From: Fabrea salina
Lineage: Eukaryota > Ciliophora > Heterotrichea > Heterotrichida > Fabreidae
Direction: 5' to 3'
Length of the DNA stretch: 64,000 nt
NCBI GenBank assembly: GCA_022984795.1
Contig: JALIHJ010000045.1
Span: forward strand, 1-64,000
Position numbers and translations under genes: made by a program. Shown here piece after piece: positions 1-9,255 of the stretch. Position 1 is the first letter of the stretch, and each line of letters begins with the position of its first letter. Below the pieces are notes generated by a model. It was not told where the DNA came from, made no database searches, and saw nothing but the letters and a program-made list of their open reading frames with translations.

Positions 1-639
1 GCACCCTAACACCCTAACACCCTAACACCCTAACACCCTAACACCCTAACACCCTAACACCCTAACACCCTAACACCCCTAACACCCTAACACCCTAACA
101 CCCTAACACCCTAACACCCTAACACCCTAACACCCTAACACCCTAACACCCTAACACCCTAACACCCTAACACCTCAACACCCTAACACCCTAACACCCT
201 AACACCCTAACACCCTAACACCCTAACACCCTAACACCCTCTAACACCCTAACACCAACACCCTAACACCCTAACACCCTAACACCTAACACCCTAACAC
301 CCTAACACCCTAACACCCTAACACCCTAACACCCTACCCTAACACCCTAACACCCTAACACCCTAACACCCTAACACCCTAACACCCTAACACCCTAACA
401 CCCTAACACCCTAACACCCTAACACCCTAACACCCTAACACCCTAACACCCTAACACCCTAACACCCTAACACCCTAACACCCTAACACCCTAACACCCT
501 AACACCCTAACACCCTAACACCCTAACACCCTAACACCCTAACACCCTAACACCCTAACACCCTAACACCCTAACACCCTAACACCCTAACACCCTAACA
601 CCCTAACACCCTAACACTTAACACCCTAACACCCTAACA
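1..639. repeat. telomeric repeat array, (CCCTAACA)n
   Basis: About 80 head-to-tail copies of the 8-mer CCCTAACA run from the first base to about 639, with the C-rich strand written 5' to 3' as expected at a left chromosome end. Odd units are visible: an extra C near 75-82, CACCTCAA near 171-178, a CTCT junction near 237-246, a short CACCAA near 253-258, a unit one C short near 283-290, a partial unit near 331-342 and CACTTAA near 615-621. Bases 343-610 are uniform. The 8-mer matches what I recall for heterotrich ciliates and differs from the Tetrahymena and Paramecium units. Confidence 0.97.
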
Positions 640-1102
640 TCAGCTGACAAGTATTAGACAAGTATTAAGCAATCAAGTTACTTTAAGTATTAGAAAGTTT
701 TAAAAGAAACTAGATTAACTTAAATAATTTGCATCATTAGTATGGGCTCTTAGTAGTTGGATTCTGAATGTCTCCACTGTCACTCACTATCAGAATAAGT
801 ACAAAAATGCCTGAAAAATATTAGCTTTCAATTTTTGAGTCGCTCTTTCGCTCCCAATCACCTTGGCCTCTCTGAAGCTATGATTTCAAGAAAGTACACT
901 CTTACAATTGCTTCTTAAGCTAAACTTCATTTTAAAATGGTCTGGCAAAGAAAAACTCTAGAAGCACCCTAAGTAGTCAAAGATTAACAAACAATCCTAG
1001 CAAACCAATTAATTCTCTATTCAAAATCAACTAATTTGAACTAAATAACATTGGCATGCTTATTCAATCTTTTGTTGCTTAAAAAGACTCAGTGTTATAA
1101 AT
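640..1102. other. subtelomeric gene-free stretch
   Basis: This 463-base AT-rich spacer lies between the telomere array and the first gene. I see no open frame of useful length and no tRNA-like fold. AAGTATTA occurs three times at its telomere-proximal end, and one isolated telomere-like CACCCTAA sits at 965-972. A TATA-like tract (ATAAATATG) lies directly at the start of the next gene. The spacer probably holds the promoter of the 1103 gene. Confidence 0.6.
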
Positions 1103-3670
1103 ATGACACTTCTCAAGAAAGTTTCGGTTCTTTTGGGACTTGTTTTGTCTTTTAGTACCTTAGTCTACATTTACGAAGAGACTTTCCTGGAAGAAACAGA
1201 AGAAGCACAGCCAAACCCCATTGAACTTTTAAGAAACTCAGTTAATCACACTAAAACCGGCGAAACTGAACAGCCAAACACACCGCTCCAAAACACTGAG
1301 GAACCCAATAAAGCAGATCCTCTTCACGGAAACCGTACTCAGAAACTAGACATAGCTTCATGGCCTTTGGTCAGGTACCCAGAAATGCCTTATAAGGAAG
1401 CCAAATGTTTGCCAGAGAAGTTCGGTTTTGACCAAAGCCATGCCGACAGGCTATTTGACCCCAAAAGGCAATTTCAAGGCTGTGAGTCAACAAGAAACAT
1501 TGCCTCAATACAAGACAATTACTTGGTAATTGACTGTCAAGGCGAGAAATCTAGTTACTTGTTTGGTCCAAGTCCAGAAAAGGAGCTTTTAGACAAACTG
1601 AACTACAAAGTTGAATGGATTGAGTACGAAAGCCCTGTTTTCATGGGAGACAAGGAGTTTGCGTTTGCGAAGTGTGGAGACTACAAAGAGCCAGTGTACG
1701 CTCATAAGGCTTTGAAATCAGCTTCTGAAAGGGCAGAAGAGATAGCAGAGTCTAAGGGCAGGAAAAAACCGTTAACTGTGTTTTTAGTGATGTTCGACTC
1801 GGTTTCACGACAACACTTTTTCAGAAACTTTCCAAAAACTATAGAGTACTTGAATTCAGAATTCTCAGAAACAGGCCAACTAGCAAAGGACTTTGCAATG
1901 TACGACTTTGTAGTGAACAACGTTCACGGCGAAAACACTGAACCAAACATGGTGCCTACGTTGTATGGGTACAGCGACTCTAGAATAGTCCAACTTCTGA
2001 AAGGGTTTGATGTGCGCAAAACAAAAGACTGGTGGAAGTTCAGGGAACTGCAGAAGGGATCTCTTTTCCAGTTCTTCAAAGACATGGGTTACGTGACTAT
2101 GTTTGGGTACGACACTGTGATGAACCTTTTTGGAAAAACTGGCAAGGAAATCCTAACTGATCACAGAGCTATAAACTTCTGGCAGGTAGCTAAAAAGGTG
2201 TTTTCCTACGAAGACTACACTAGCAAGCAAGTTTGTTTGGGGTCTCATGACCCTCACTACTATATGCTAGACTATGCTAGACAGTTCATGCAGAACTACG
2301 AAGGACACAACAGGTTTGGCTATGTCCACTTAACAACTGCACACGAACCCACAGGGACACTGATCAGAACAGCTGACAAAGACGTGAAAAACTTTATATC
2401 TAACGTTTTAAATTACTACAAATACAAAGAGGAAGATGTTGTTTTGATGGTTGCATCAGACCACGGAAAGCGGCTGAAAGAACTAGACAAAGCAATTGAA
2501 GGTTATTTAGAAAACCAGTTGCCTTTCCACCTTTTGTTTGCAAATAAAGAGTTGATGGAAAGACTGGGGGGCATTGAAGCTGACTCAAACTTGAAGCACA
2601 ACGCCAAGAGACTAGTGAGCAGACTAGACTGGCACATGACTTTCAGACATCTTGCTTTGAGTCCCTACGAAGAAGTCACAACTAACTCGAGCATATACAA
2701 AGACTGGAAGTCTTTGACTGACTCAGAAAACGCAAGATCTTTGTTTCTGGAGAAAGTAAGCAACGAAAGAACATGCAGTGATGTCGGCATTCAGAATTAC
2801 TACTGCACCTGCATCAATTTTGTTGAAACTCCTTTGGGTGAAGCTGAAAATCACCCTGGGATAATTAAGTTAGTAGGGTTGGGAATTGGGTTTTTGAATA
2901 ACCAAATTGTAAAACAAAACTCAGAGGACATTTGTCAGGGGGTAAGTTTCCGAAAGCTTGTGGCCGCAGAGACTCAGTACTTGGAACATTACCCAGTTGG
3001 AAAGCACTTTAACTTCAGAGTCAGAATTGGCATCAACGAAAATCACGATGCAGTGTTTGAGTTGTATGGAATGATGGTGAAGAAAAACCAGGGTGGATCA
3101 CTTCTTAAAAAAGACTCAGATGGAAAATTACTGCCAACTGTAGAGACTTATTTCAAGTCTCTCAGCAATGAAAAGTACACTGTGCAGCTTCACAAAGTTT
3201 TGAGAGTCGATAGCTTTAAAGGCTTATGTGAAGAAATGGGCAGAACTCTAGGCATTGACCGCTCTACCTGCATATGCAAAAGCCCAGAAACCTTTGACTT
3301 AATTCGAAACTCAGTGCAGAAAAGGTTGTCTAGCCAAATGCTGAGCAAACTCAAAGTAGTTGTTGGTGAAGAAAATGAGCAATGCAAACAAGTGTGCGCT
3401 GATAATTTTAAGAATTGTGCCGACTGGGGGTTTTCTATTCTTAACGCGAAAAACGTTCTGCAGAGGAACTGGGGAACCAGCCTGAACGTCACGATGCAAG
3501 GCAAAGAAGTGCCCCTTAAAAGTTTGGAAATTGTTGACGAACAAATTTCAAGCAACGGACCGGGACTAGTAAAAGAAAATAATGGATATGTGATGGCTTG
3601 GGGGAATTCTAACTTAGACTGCGACCAAACTCACAAAAACCTGAAGCCACTCTGTCCTTGCTCAACATAA
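1103..3670 (+). CDS. DUF229-type alkaline-phosphatase/sulfatase-fold membrane protein
   Basis: 855 residues. A hydrophobic stretch at residues 8-27 followed by an acidic, hydrophilic stem looks like a signal anchor, so the bulk should lie in the secretory lumen or outside the cell. The family is recognised from VFLVMFDSVSRQHFF (about residue 226), the metal-site-like NNVHGENTEPN, the HLTTAHEPTG stretch and VASDHGKR (about 450), which together resemble the DUF229 branch of the alkaline phosphatase superfamily. Family members are thought to be hydrolases, but the substrate is unknown. The last 100 residues carry spaced cysteines, compatible with disulfides. It is the first gene after the telomere. 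A GTAAG...AG 15-mer at 2942-2956 is in frame and could be a frame-neutral intron, but support is weak. Confidence 0.8.
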   Translation: MTLLKKVSVLLGLVLSFSTLVYIYEETFLEETEEAQPNPIELLRNSVNHTKTGETEQPNTPLQNTEEPNKADPLHGNRTQKLDIASWPLVRYPEMPYKEAKCLPEKFGFDQSHADRLFDPKRQFQGCESTRNIASIQDNYLVIDCQGEKSSYLFGPSPEKELLDKLNYKVEWIEYESPVFMGDKEFAFAKCGDYKEPVYAHKALKSASERAEEIAESKGRKKPLTVFLVMFDSVSRQHFFRNFPKTIEYLNSEFSETGQLAKDFAMYDFVVNNVHGENTEPNMVPTLYGYSDSRIVQLLKGFDVRKTKDWWKFRELQKGSLFQFFKDMGYVTMFGYDTVMNLFGKTGKEILTDHRAINFWQVAKKVFSYEDYTSKQVCLGSHDPHYYMLDYARQFMQNYEGHNRFGYVHLTTAHEPTGTLIRTADKDVKNFISNVLNYYKYKEEDVVLMVASDHGKRLKELDKAIEGYLENQLPFHLLFANKELMERLGGIEADSNLKHNAKRLVSRLDWHMTFRHLALSPYEEVTTNSSIYKDWKSLTDSENARSLFLEKVSNERTCSDVGIQNYYCTCINFVETPLGEAENHPGIIKLVGLGIGFLNNQIVKQNSEDICQGVSFRKLVAAETQYLEHYPVGKHFNFRVRIGINENHDAVFELYGMMVKKNQGGSLLKKDSDGKLLPTVETYFKSLSNEKYTVQLHKVLRVDSFKGLCEEMGRTLGIDRSTCICKSPETFDLIRNSVQKRLSSQMLSKLKVVVGEENEQCKQVCADNFKNCADWGFSILNAKNVLQRNWGTSLNVTMQGKEVPLKSLEIVDEQISSNGPGLVKENNGYVMAWGNSNLDCDQTHKNLKPLCPCST

Positions 3671-3718
3671 CTTAATTTCTCCCAATTAAAAGTATACTAC
3701 TTATAAACTAGTGAATAA

Positions 3719-5143
3719 ATGTCGAGTGAACAATTATTTTCACCATACGATTCAGGCAAGGTGTGGAAAATGTGCTTGACTGCGAGCTTAGGCTCTTTTA
3801 TATTTGGTTATAACCTCGGCGTGTTCACTTCAATTCACGATCCGGTAGCGTCGACCCTTGATTGGGGGAGTGATAAAGACACTTGGATTACCGTGATGTC
3901 AGCCATAATGCCTTTTGGGGCAATGATATCTGCGGTGTTCTCAGGGCCTATTTCAAATAGAATCGGCAGAAGAAGAACGTTGATGCTTTCTAACTTCGTA
4001 ACTTTGTTAGGGGCAGGAATTATAGTCATTCCGTTCACAGTTACTTTTGGAATAGGGAGGTTTATCACTGGCATAGGTGCAGGTTCCTATGCTGCTTTGG
4101 TTCCGCTTTACATCAACGAAACTTCTCCCACAGAAATCAGTGGCAAAACAGGCGCAATGGTTCAGTTCCAAATAACTTTGGGAATTGTAGTGGCTTATCT
4201 ACTTGCGCTAGTTTTGCCTACTGGAGACTACAGTTCCGACCCCCTTACGTACTGGTGGATGGGTATGTTTGCTCTCCAAGGGCCCATTGCAATGCTGCAG
4301 TTCTTTTTGTTCTTTTGGGCTTACAAGTTAGAAACCCCAACGTGGTTTTGGAGTAAAAACTTCAGAGAAGACGCTTTAGAAAGTTTGAAACAAGTCTACT
4401 CGGAGGAAAGTGCTCAAGAAGCACTCAAGAGACTGGATTCAGCTCAGAACCAAGACAAAGAACTAACTAGTTCTTTCATCTCCGAAACAGGCAGCGACCC
4501 CAGCTACATGGAGTTGCTCCTCTGCAGACAAGGGACTGGCAAACTAATGAGGTTGGGCTGGGCTAACAACTTTTTCCAACAGTTTTCAGGGATCAATGCA
4601 ATACTGGCTTACTCGACAACTATTTTTGGACACTTGGGGGGAGGAACTTTTATGTCCAGAGTGTACACTGTAATCGTGGGCACCGTGAATATGGTCTCGG
4701 CTTTAGCAGTGATTCCTTTAGTTGACAAGTTGGGCAGAAAGGTTTTGTTGGTTTTAGGGTGCATTGGTATGGGGGCTTGTTTGTTTCTTTCAGGACTCTT
4801 TTCAGGACCTCTTTCAAGTTGGAGCATTGCCTTTCCCATGATTTCGATTCTGCTCTACATAGTTTCCTTCGAAGCAACAATAGGCCCTATTTGCTGGATT
4901 TATTGCGGAGAAATCATGAGTTCTAGGGGAATGAGTATCTGCACTGCTGTGAACTGGCTCTGTGTCACAATAGTGATCTTCACTTTTCCGCCTCTTAAGG
5001 ACTTGTTAGGAATATCAGTGGTGTTTTGGTGCTACGGTGGAATCTGTGCAGTGGGTATGCTTTACTTTTGGTTAGAAATGCTAGAAACCAGGGGTTTGAA
5101 CAAGCAAGAAATCCAGAAGTTATTCATGAAGAAGAGTAGTTAA
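3719..5143 (+). CDS. MFS sugar transporter (GLUT/SLC2-like)
   Basis: 474 residues with about 12 hydrophobic segments. The family signs are NRIGRRRTL after TM2, GRFITGIGAGSYAALVPLY with the following NETSP, a charged central loop around residues 215-260, the repeated motif DKLGRK in the second half, and GPICWIYCGEI near TM10. These place it in the sugar-porter family, which moves hexoses or related polyols across the plasma or vacuolar membrane. The substrate cannot be read from sequence. The start is the first ATG after the short 48-base spacer from the upstream gene. Its TAA stop overlaps the stop codon of the convergent gene by four bases (TTAA at 5140-5143). Confidence 0.9.
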   Translation: MSSEQLFSPYDSGKVWKMCLTASLGSFIFGYNLGVFTSIHDPVASTLDWGSDKDTWITVMSAIMPFGAMISAVFSGPISNRIGRRRTLMLSNFVTLLGAGIIVIPFTVTFGIGRFITGIGAGSYAALVPLYINETSPTEISGKTGAMVQFQITLGIVVAYLLALVLPTGDYSSDPLTYWWMGMFALQGPIAMLQFFLFFWAYKLETPTWFWSKNFREDALESLKQVYSEESAQEALKRLDSAQNQDKELTSSFISETGSDPSYMELLLCRQGTGKLMRLGWANNFFQQFSGINAILAYSTTIFGHLGGGTFMSRVYTVIVGTVNMVSALAVIPLVDKLGRKVLLVLGCIGMGACLFLSGLFSGPLSSWSIAFPMISILLYIVSFEATIGPICWIYCGEIMSSRGMSICTAVNWLCVTIVIFTFPPLKDLLGISVVFWCYGGICAVGMLYFWLEMLETRGLNKQEIQKLFMKKSS

Positions 5144-6201
5144 TTAGTATAAGTCACTTTATTGGAGAGGCATCTATGCTTGGAACTTGGTGTTCTGGGA
5201 CTTGCAGAGGAGACAACTGGGTTAAGTTCCTGGACTTTTGGGACAAGTTCATGCTTTTGCTTGACTGGAGTTGGTTTTTTCTGTTGAAACATGCTGTTGT
5301 ACAGGAACTCCTTTACCTTGACTTTGCTTAAGAACAGTTCCATTACTTTCCTTCTGTCGATGTCTCTGAACTCCTCTAGTTTGGCTTCTTTGTTGGTTCT
5401 TTTGGGAGTTTTGGAGTCTCTGGACTTGGCCTTTCTAGCTACAATGTCTTTTTTGACTTCTTCAACACACTCTAGAAAGGTGTCTTCTAGTTCTCCTTTT
5501 TCGAGAACAATGTTGGTTTTGGCGTTCCTGAGTCCCTTAAGGGACTTTTTTTCTGCATCGAGTTGTCTCTCTAGGTGGGACACAGTTTCTTGGAATCTTT
5601 TTTTGAGTTGCTGGAAGTAGTCAGGGGCTGGTAGGAACTCAGTGCTGAGTCTTTGGTGTTTAGGAGACTGGTGTTCGAAAAGGGACTGTTGGGGACTTTG
5701 GAGAGTGTGGAGTTGGTCCTTCAGGTTGTCCTTTTGTCTCTTTGCAAGTAGGATTTGTTCTTCCAAGAACTGTTTGTCTTCTTCCATTTCTTCAGCTTTG
5801 GCTTTCCACTTCTCAGTTCTTTGTTTGAGGCTGTTGCAGGCTTTGTCAAGTTGTTCTGCTTTGTCCCTCAAAGAGTCCCTTTCTAGTTCTAGGCTCTGGA
5901 GTTTCTGTGCTTTTCTTTTTTGGTTTTGTTTTTCGTTGACTTTTTCTTCCAGAGTTCTGATTTCTTTTTGGATTTGGTACATCTTTTCCTTGTACTGCAA
6001 CAAGAAGTCTGATTCGTGCTTGCCAAGAACTCCTTTCAGTTTGCTGTCCAAACTCATCACACAGTTGTTGAGTTCTGAGTAAAGCGTGTTAATGGTGTCT
6101 GAGTTGGGAGGGCTCATTTCAATTTCAGTGTTCCTTTTAAGTCTGGGGAACTGGGTTAAAAAGGTGTCGGGGTTTTTGTTGCTAGTTTTACTTGATTCCA
6201 T
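5140..6201 (-). CDS. coiled-coil protein, unknown function
   Basis: 353 residues. From about residue 35 to 245 the sequence is charged and heptad-like, consistent with a long interrupted coiled coil, including a stretch around HESDFLLQYKEKMYQIQKEI. The C-terminal third is basic and Ser/Pro-rich with several KxPK and SPRTPSS-like sites that could be CDK or other kinase targets. I do not recognise a named family; a cytoskeletal or centriolar protein is a guess. It is convergent with the sugar transporter (sharing TTAA) and divergent from the poly(A)-binding protein across a 151-base spacer. Confidence 0.75.
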   Translation of the reverse strand: MESSKTSNKNPDTFLTQFPRLKRNTEIEMSPPNSDTINTLYSELNNCVMSLDSKLKGVLGKHESDFLLQYKEKMYQIQKEIRTLEEKVNEKQNQKRKAQKLQSLELERDSLRDKAEQLDKACNSLKQRTEKWKAKAEEMEEDKQFLEEQILLAKRQKDNLKDQLHTLQSPQQSLFEHQSPKHQRLSTEFLPAPDYFQQLKKRFQETVSHLERQLDAEKKSLKGLRNAKTNIVLEKGELEDTFLECVEEVKKDIVARKAKSRDSKTPKRTNKEAKLEEFRDIDRRKVMELFLSKVKVKEFLYNSMFQQKKPTPVKQKHELVPKVQELNPVVSSASPRTPSSKHRCLSNKVTYTN

Positions 6202-6352
6202 TTATCCAATAACTACCTCAACCCTCAGTGGCTGTCTGGTGCTGGTCAGAACTAAGTCTTTGGTAACTCGCCACTGGTGGCTAAGCTAGGAAAGCCAACT
6301 TAAATTAGTTAAAGATATTTGCGGCTAGGAAACTGGGCAATATAAAAATAAA
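6202..6352. promoter_or_regulatory. divergent promoter region
   Basis: A 151-base spacer separates two genes transcribed away from each other and must hold both promoters. An AT-rich GCAATATAAAAATAAAATG tract sits directly before the PABP start, which could act as a TATA-like element or simply be the usual A-rich leader. No other motif is clear. Confidence 0.4.
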
Positions 6353-7987
6353 ATGTCAGCCCCTCAGGCGAGGACACAAATCCAGCATTCCAGCACGCCT
6401 AACAACGCTCAAATATTCATTGGTCGCTTGAACCCCGATACCACAGAAAACGATCTCTACACAACTCTTTCCACATACGGTTCGATATCTTACATCCGTC
6501 TACTTAAGCCTAGAGATCCGATTCTGAGTCGCAAGTTTGCGTTTGTGGCGTTCCAAGACATAGAGTCGGCACATGCTGTTAGGCGTGAACTCAATGGTGA
6601 GTTGATTTTGGGAAAGCATGCTACAGTTTCGCTGATCACGAAGGACAGGAAGATTGAAGCCAACATTTTTGTTAAGAACTTCCCACCTGACGTGAAGGCG
6701 AAGGACCTTGAAGCTCACTTTTCTCAATTTGGGAACATAATTTCGAGCGTCGTCATATACGACCAAAACGAGAACTCGCTCAGGTACGGGTTCATCCAGT
6801 TCGAGAAGCCTGAGTCAGCTTCGCGGGCTATTGAACAGATGAACGGAAGGAACTTCAGAGGCGAAACCCTGAACGTAAGTAAGTTTTTGCCGATCAGCCA
6901 GAGACCTGACGGGATCTCGACGAACAACCTCTACGTGAGGGGGTTTGACACCAACATGACTGAAGAGGATTTGCAGAAGCGCTTTGGCGAGTTCGGCAAA
7001 GTTACCTCAGTGTCCGTCATCAAACAGAAAAAAGAAAACGTAGATGAAGAACGGGCATTTGGTTTTGTGTGCTTTGAAAACGACGAACAAGCCAACACAG
7101 CTCTGGAAAACCTAAACGGGAAGACAGAAGGAAACACCACTTGGTACATAGTCCACCACATGAAAAAAAGAACCAGAATCAGGAAGCTCAAAGAAGACTA
7201 CCAAAGGAAAGTTGAGCTCTGGAAGAAAACCAACGTCTTTGTCCGAGGACTTCCCAACACCATCGACAACAACAAACTCCGCCAAATCTGCGAAGATTTC
7301 GGCAGAATTGCTTCGATGAAAATAATGACCACTAAAAACATCAAGTACGAAATCGAAGGCGACAACCAAATCCAAAAAATCGAAGAAATTCCTACAGGAA
7401 CTGCTTTTGTGTGCTACGATACTCCACAAGAAGCCAACGCTGCCCTTCGTGGACTCAGCAACATCCAAGTAGAAGGAAACAAACTCATTTGCAAGATGTG
7501 GAAGCCCCGTGAAGAACGCATCAAAAACATGAAGGCTTTCAAGCAAAAGCAAATGATCCAGTTCAAACAAAACTCCATGATGATGGGCATGCGTGGAGCT
7601 CCTTCACAAATGAGAGGAAGAGCTCCCATGCCTAGTATGATGCCTTCCGGACCTGCAATGCTCCCCTCCAGAGCACCTCCCCAAATCAAACCTACTCCTC
7701 CCCGCGCAGCCCCTATGCAGCCCCCCATGAGGGCACCTGCTCCTCCCCAGCCTACTAACGAAAACCAACGCCAAGCCCTTGGAGAGCGTTTGTACCCTCA
7801 GGTCTTGAGCATGACCAACCAAAACGTTGCAGGCAAGATCACAGGTATGCTTCTTGAGATGAACCTTGACTTGGTGTCTAAGCTCGTCCAAGACCCCAAC
7901 GAACTCAGAGGGAAAGTTAATGAAGCTGTTGAAGTTTTAAGGACTGCTTGGAGCAACGACCCAGAAAAACTTAAGAGCTTACCTTAA
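6353..7987 (+). CDS. PABP: polyadenylate-binding protein
   Basis: 544 residues with four RRMs at about residues 20-97, 105-180, 190-270 and 294-385, each with recognisable RNP2 and RNP1 strands (IFIGRL/FAFVAF, IFVKNF/YGFIQF, LYVRGF/FGFVCF, VFVRGL/TAFVCY). A Pro/Met-rich linker follows (about 400-460), then a C-terminal MLLE domain with KITGMLLEMN. This is the full cytoplasmic PABP layout, somewhat shorter than the usual ~630 residues because the linker is short. It binds mRNA poly(A) tails and recruits translation and deadenylation factors through MLLE. RRM3-4 carry an insertion-like charged stretch around residue 270-290. Confidence 0.95.
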   Translation: MSAPQARTQIQHSSTPNNAQIFIGRLNPDTTENDLYTTLSTYGSISYIRLLKPRDPILSRKFAFVAFQDIESAHAVRRELNGELILGKHATVSLITKDRKIEANIFVKNFPPDVKAKDLEAHFSQFGNIISSVVIYDQNENSLRYGFIQFEKPESASRAIEQMNGRNFRGETLNVSKFLPISQRPDGISTNNLYVRGFDTNMTEEDLQKRFGEFGKVTSVSVIKQKKENVDEERAFGFVCFENDEQANTALENLNGKTEGNTTWYIVHHMKKRTRIRKLKEDYQRKVELWKKTNVFVRGLPNTIDNNKLRQICEDFGRIASMKIMTTKNIKYEIEGDNQIQKIEEIPTGTAFVCYDTPQEANAALRGLSNIQVEGNKLICKMWKPREERIKNMKAFKQKQMIQFKQNSMMMGMRGAPSQMRGRAPMPSMMPSGPAMLPSRAPPQIKPTPPRAAPMQPPMRAPAPPQPTNENQRQALGERLYPQVLSMTNQNVAGKITGMLLEMNLDLVSKLVQDPNELRGKVNEAVEVLRTAWSNDPEKLKSLP

Positions 7988-8012
7988 CTAACTCTTAAAA
8001 ACCAATTATAAA

Positions 8013-9236
8013 ATGTCATCGTTAAAACTCGATTTAGATAAAAGTAATCCTGGGTTTGTGCGCAGTCCCTCTGAAGAATTCCAAGATTACGAATTCGAGT
8101 TGAGTTTTGTGCCTGCAGGCTCGTTATCTTCTAAGTCAGACTCTCCAATATACAAGTCTAGACCTAAAAGAACCTCCACCCTTGACTCCCAAGATTTTTC
8201 AAACCAACAAGTAATAGAGTACACAAGCTTCGAAAACAAAACTGAGTCTCAGGACTTCTACACTTCTTTCAGCTCCCAACTCGGGTCTAGTCAGCGAGTG
8301 CGGAGGTTAGCTGCTACACAACAACTCTCGAACACAAGTGACTCAGCCCAAGTCGGGAGACTCAGAGCACTTCTAAAAGAACTCTACGCTGAAAACGAAA
8401 AACTGCGCAAAGTCAAGGAGTCCCAAGACAAAAAAGTCTCTACTGAAGACAACTCACAAGAAAACCTAGAAGCAATGAACTACCACTACGAAAAGCAAAA
8501 CAACCTGCTTAGAATCGAACTTGAAAACTGCAACAAAGAACTTAAAAAGTCAGACAAAAGGTACGCCAACCTGGCTACCAGACTTGAAGAGTCAGAGCAC
8601 ATACGCACTGAGTACGAAAGCTGCCTCAATTATGTCCTGAGTGAACTTGAAACTTTGCATGCCCAAGAAAAGCCCTGCAACTTTAAAAGTGAGTACATTA
8701 TTAACTACTTAAGGTCTCAGTTCCAAATTTTTAAGTCCCAGTGTTTGCGCAAGGACTCCGAAAACCTGAAGTTGAGGGACAAACTCAAAAGACTCACTCA
8801 AGAAAAGGAACTAATTGAACAAAAAAACAAAGAGTGCTTAGAAATCATTTCCCAACTCAACTCTCGTTTGCGCAGTGCCCAAAGTCTCCACACAACAGTG
8901 CAGAAGCCCCTAAAAGGCTTTGCTACGGCTAGGTTTGCCAACCTCGAAGAGTCTACTTTAACAGAAATCCCTCCTTTAAGTGAACCTGACGAAGACTTGT
9001 TTAAAAACAGTTTTCAGCCCCCAGGCAAACCCAAGAAAGTTTCAGTTGTCGAACAAAACTTAAACAACTACTTAGAAGCCCTGCATGACTTAAGAAACAT
9101 TTCTAACAGAGCTACAAAAACTCTAGAAACTTCAAGTAAGCACCGCAGGATTGTTTCTATGTCACAGAGAAGTACACCGAATAGGACTTCTTCAACTACT
9201 GCACAGCACTCCCGACTAGACCATAAAGATCTTTAA
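8013..9236 (+). CDS. coiled-coil protein, unknown function
   Basis: 407 residues. The N-terminal 110 residues are Ser/Thr-rich and probably disordered. Residues about 115-300 are strongly charged with heptad spacing, consistent with a long coiled coil. The C-terminus is again Ser/Arg-rich (RRIVSMSQRSTPNRTSS), with many possible phosphorylation sites. It starts 25 bases after PABP on the same strand. No named domain is visible; a structural cytoskeletal protein is only a guess. Confidence 0.75.
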   Translation: MSSLKLDLDKSNPGFVRSPSEEFQDYEFELSFVPAGSLSSKSDSPIYKSRPKRTSTLDSQDFSNQQVIEYTSFENKTESQDFYTSFSSQLGSSQRVRRLAATQQLSNTSDSAQVGRLRALLKELYAENEKLRKVKESQDKKVSTEDNSQENLEAMNYHYEKQNNLLRIELENCNKELKKSDKRYANLATRLEESEHIRTEYESCLNYVLSELETLHAQEKPCNFKSEYIINYLRSQFQIFKSQCLRKDSENLKLRDKLKRLTQEKELIEQKNKECLEIISQLNSRLRSAQSLHTTVQKPLKGFATARFANLEESTLTEIPPLSEPDEDLFKNSFQPPGKPKKVSVVEQNLNNYLEALHDLRNISNRATKTLETSSKHRRIVSMSQRSTPNRTSSTTAQHSRLDHKDL

Positions 9237-9255
9237 ATGTTTTTATTAAGTGTAA

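Noticed and set aside
965-972. Isolated telomere-like CACCCTAA in the subtelomere
   Set aside because: A single 8-mer in AT-rich DNA near a telomere is compatible with chance or remnant; no array is present.
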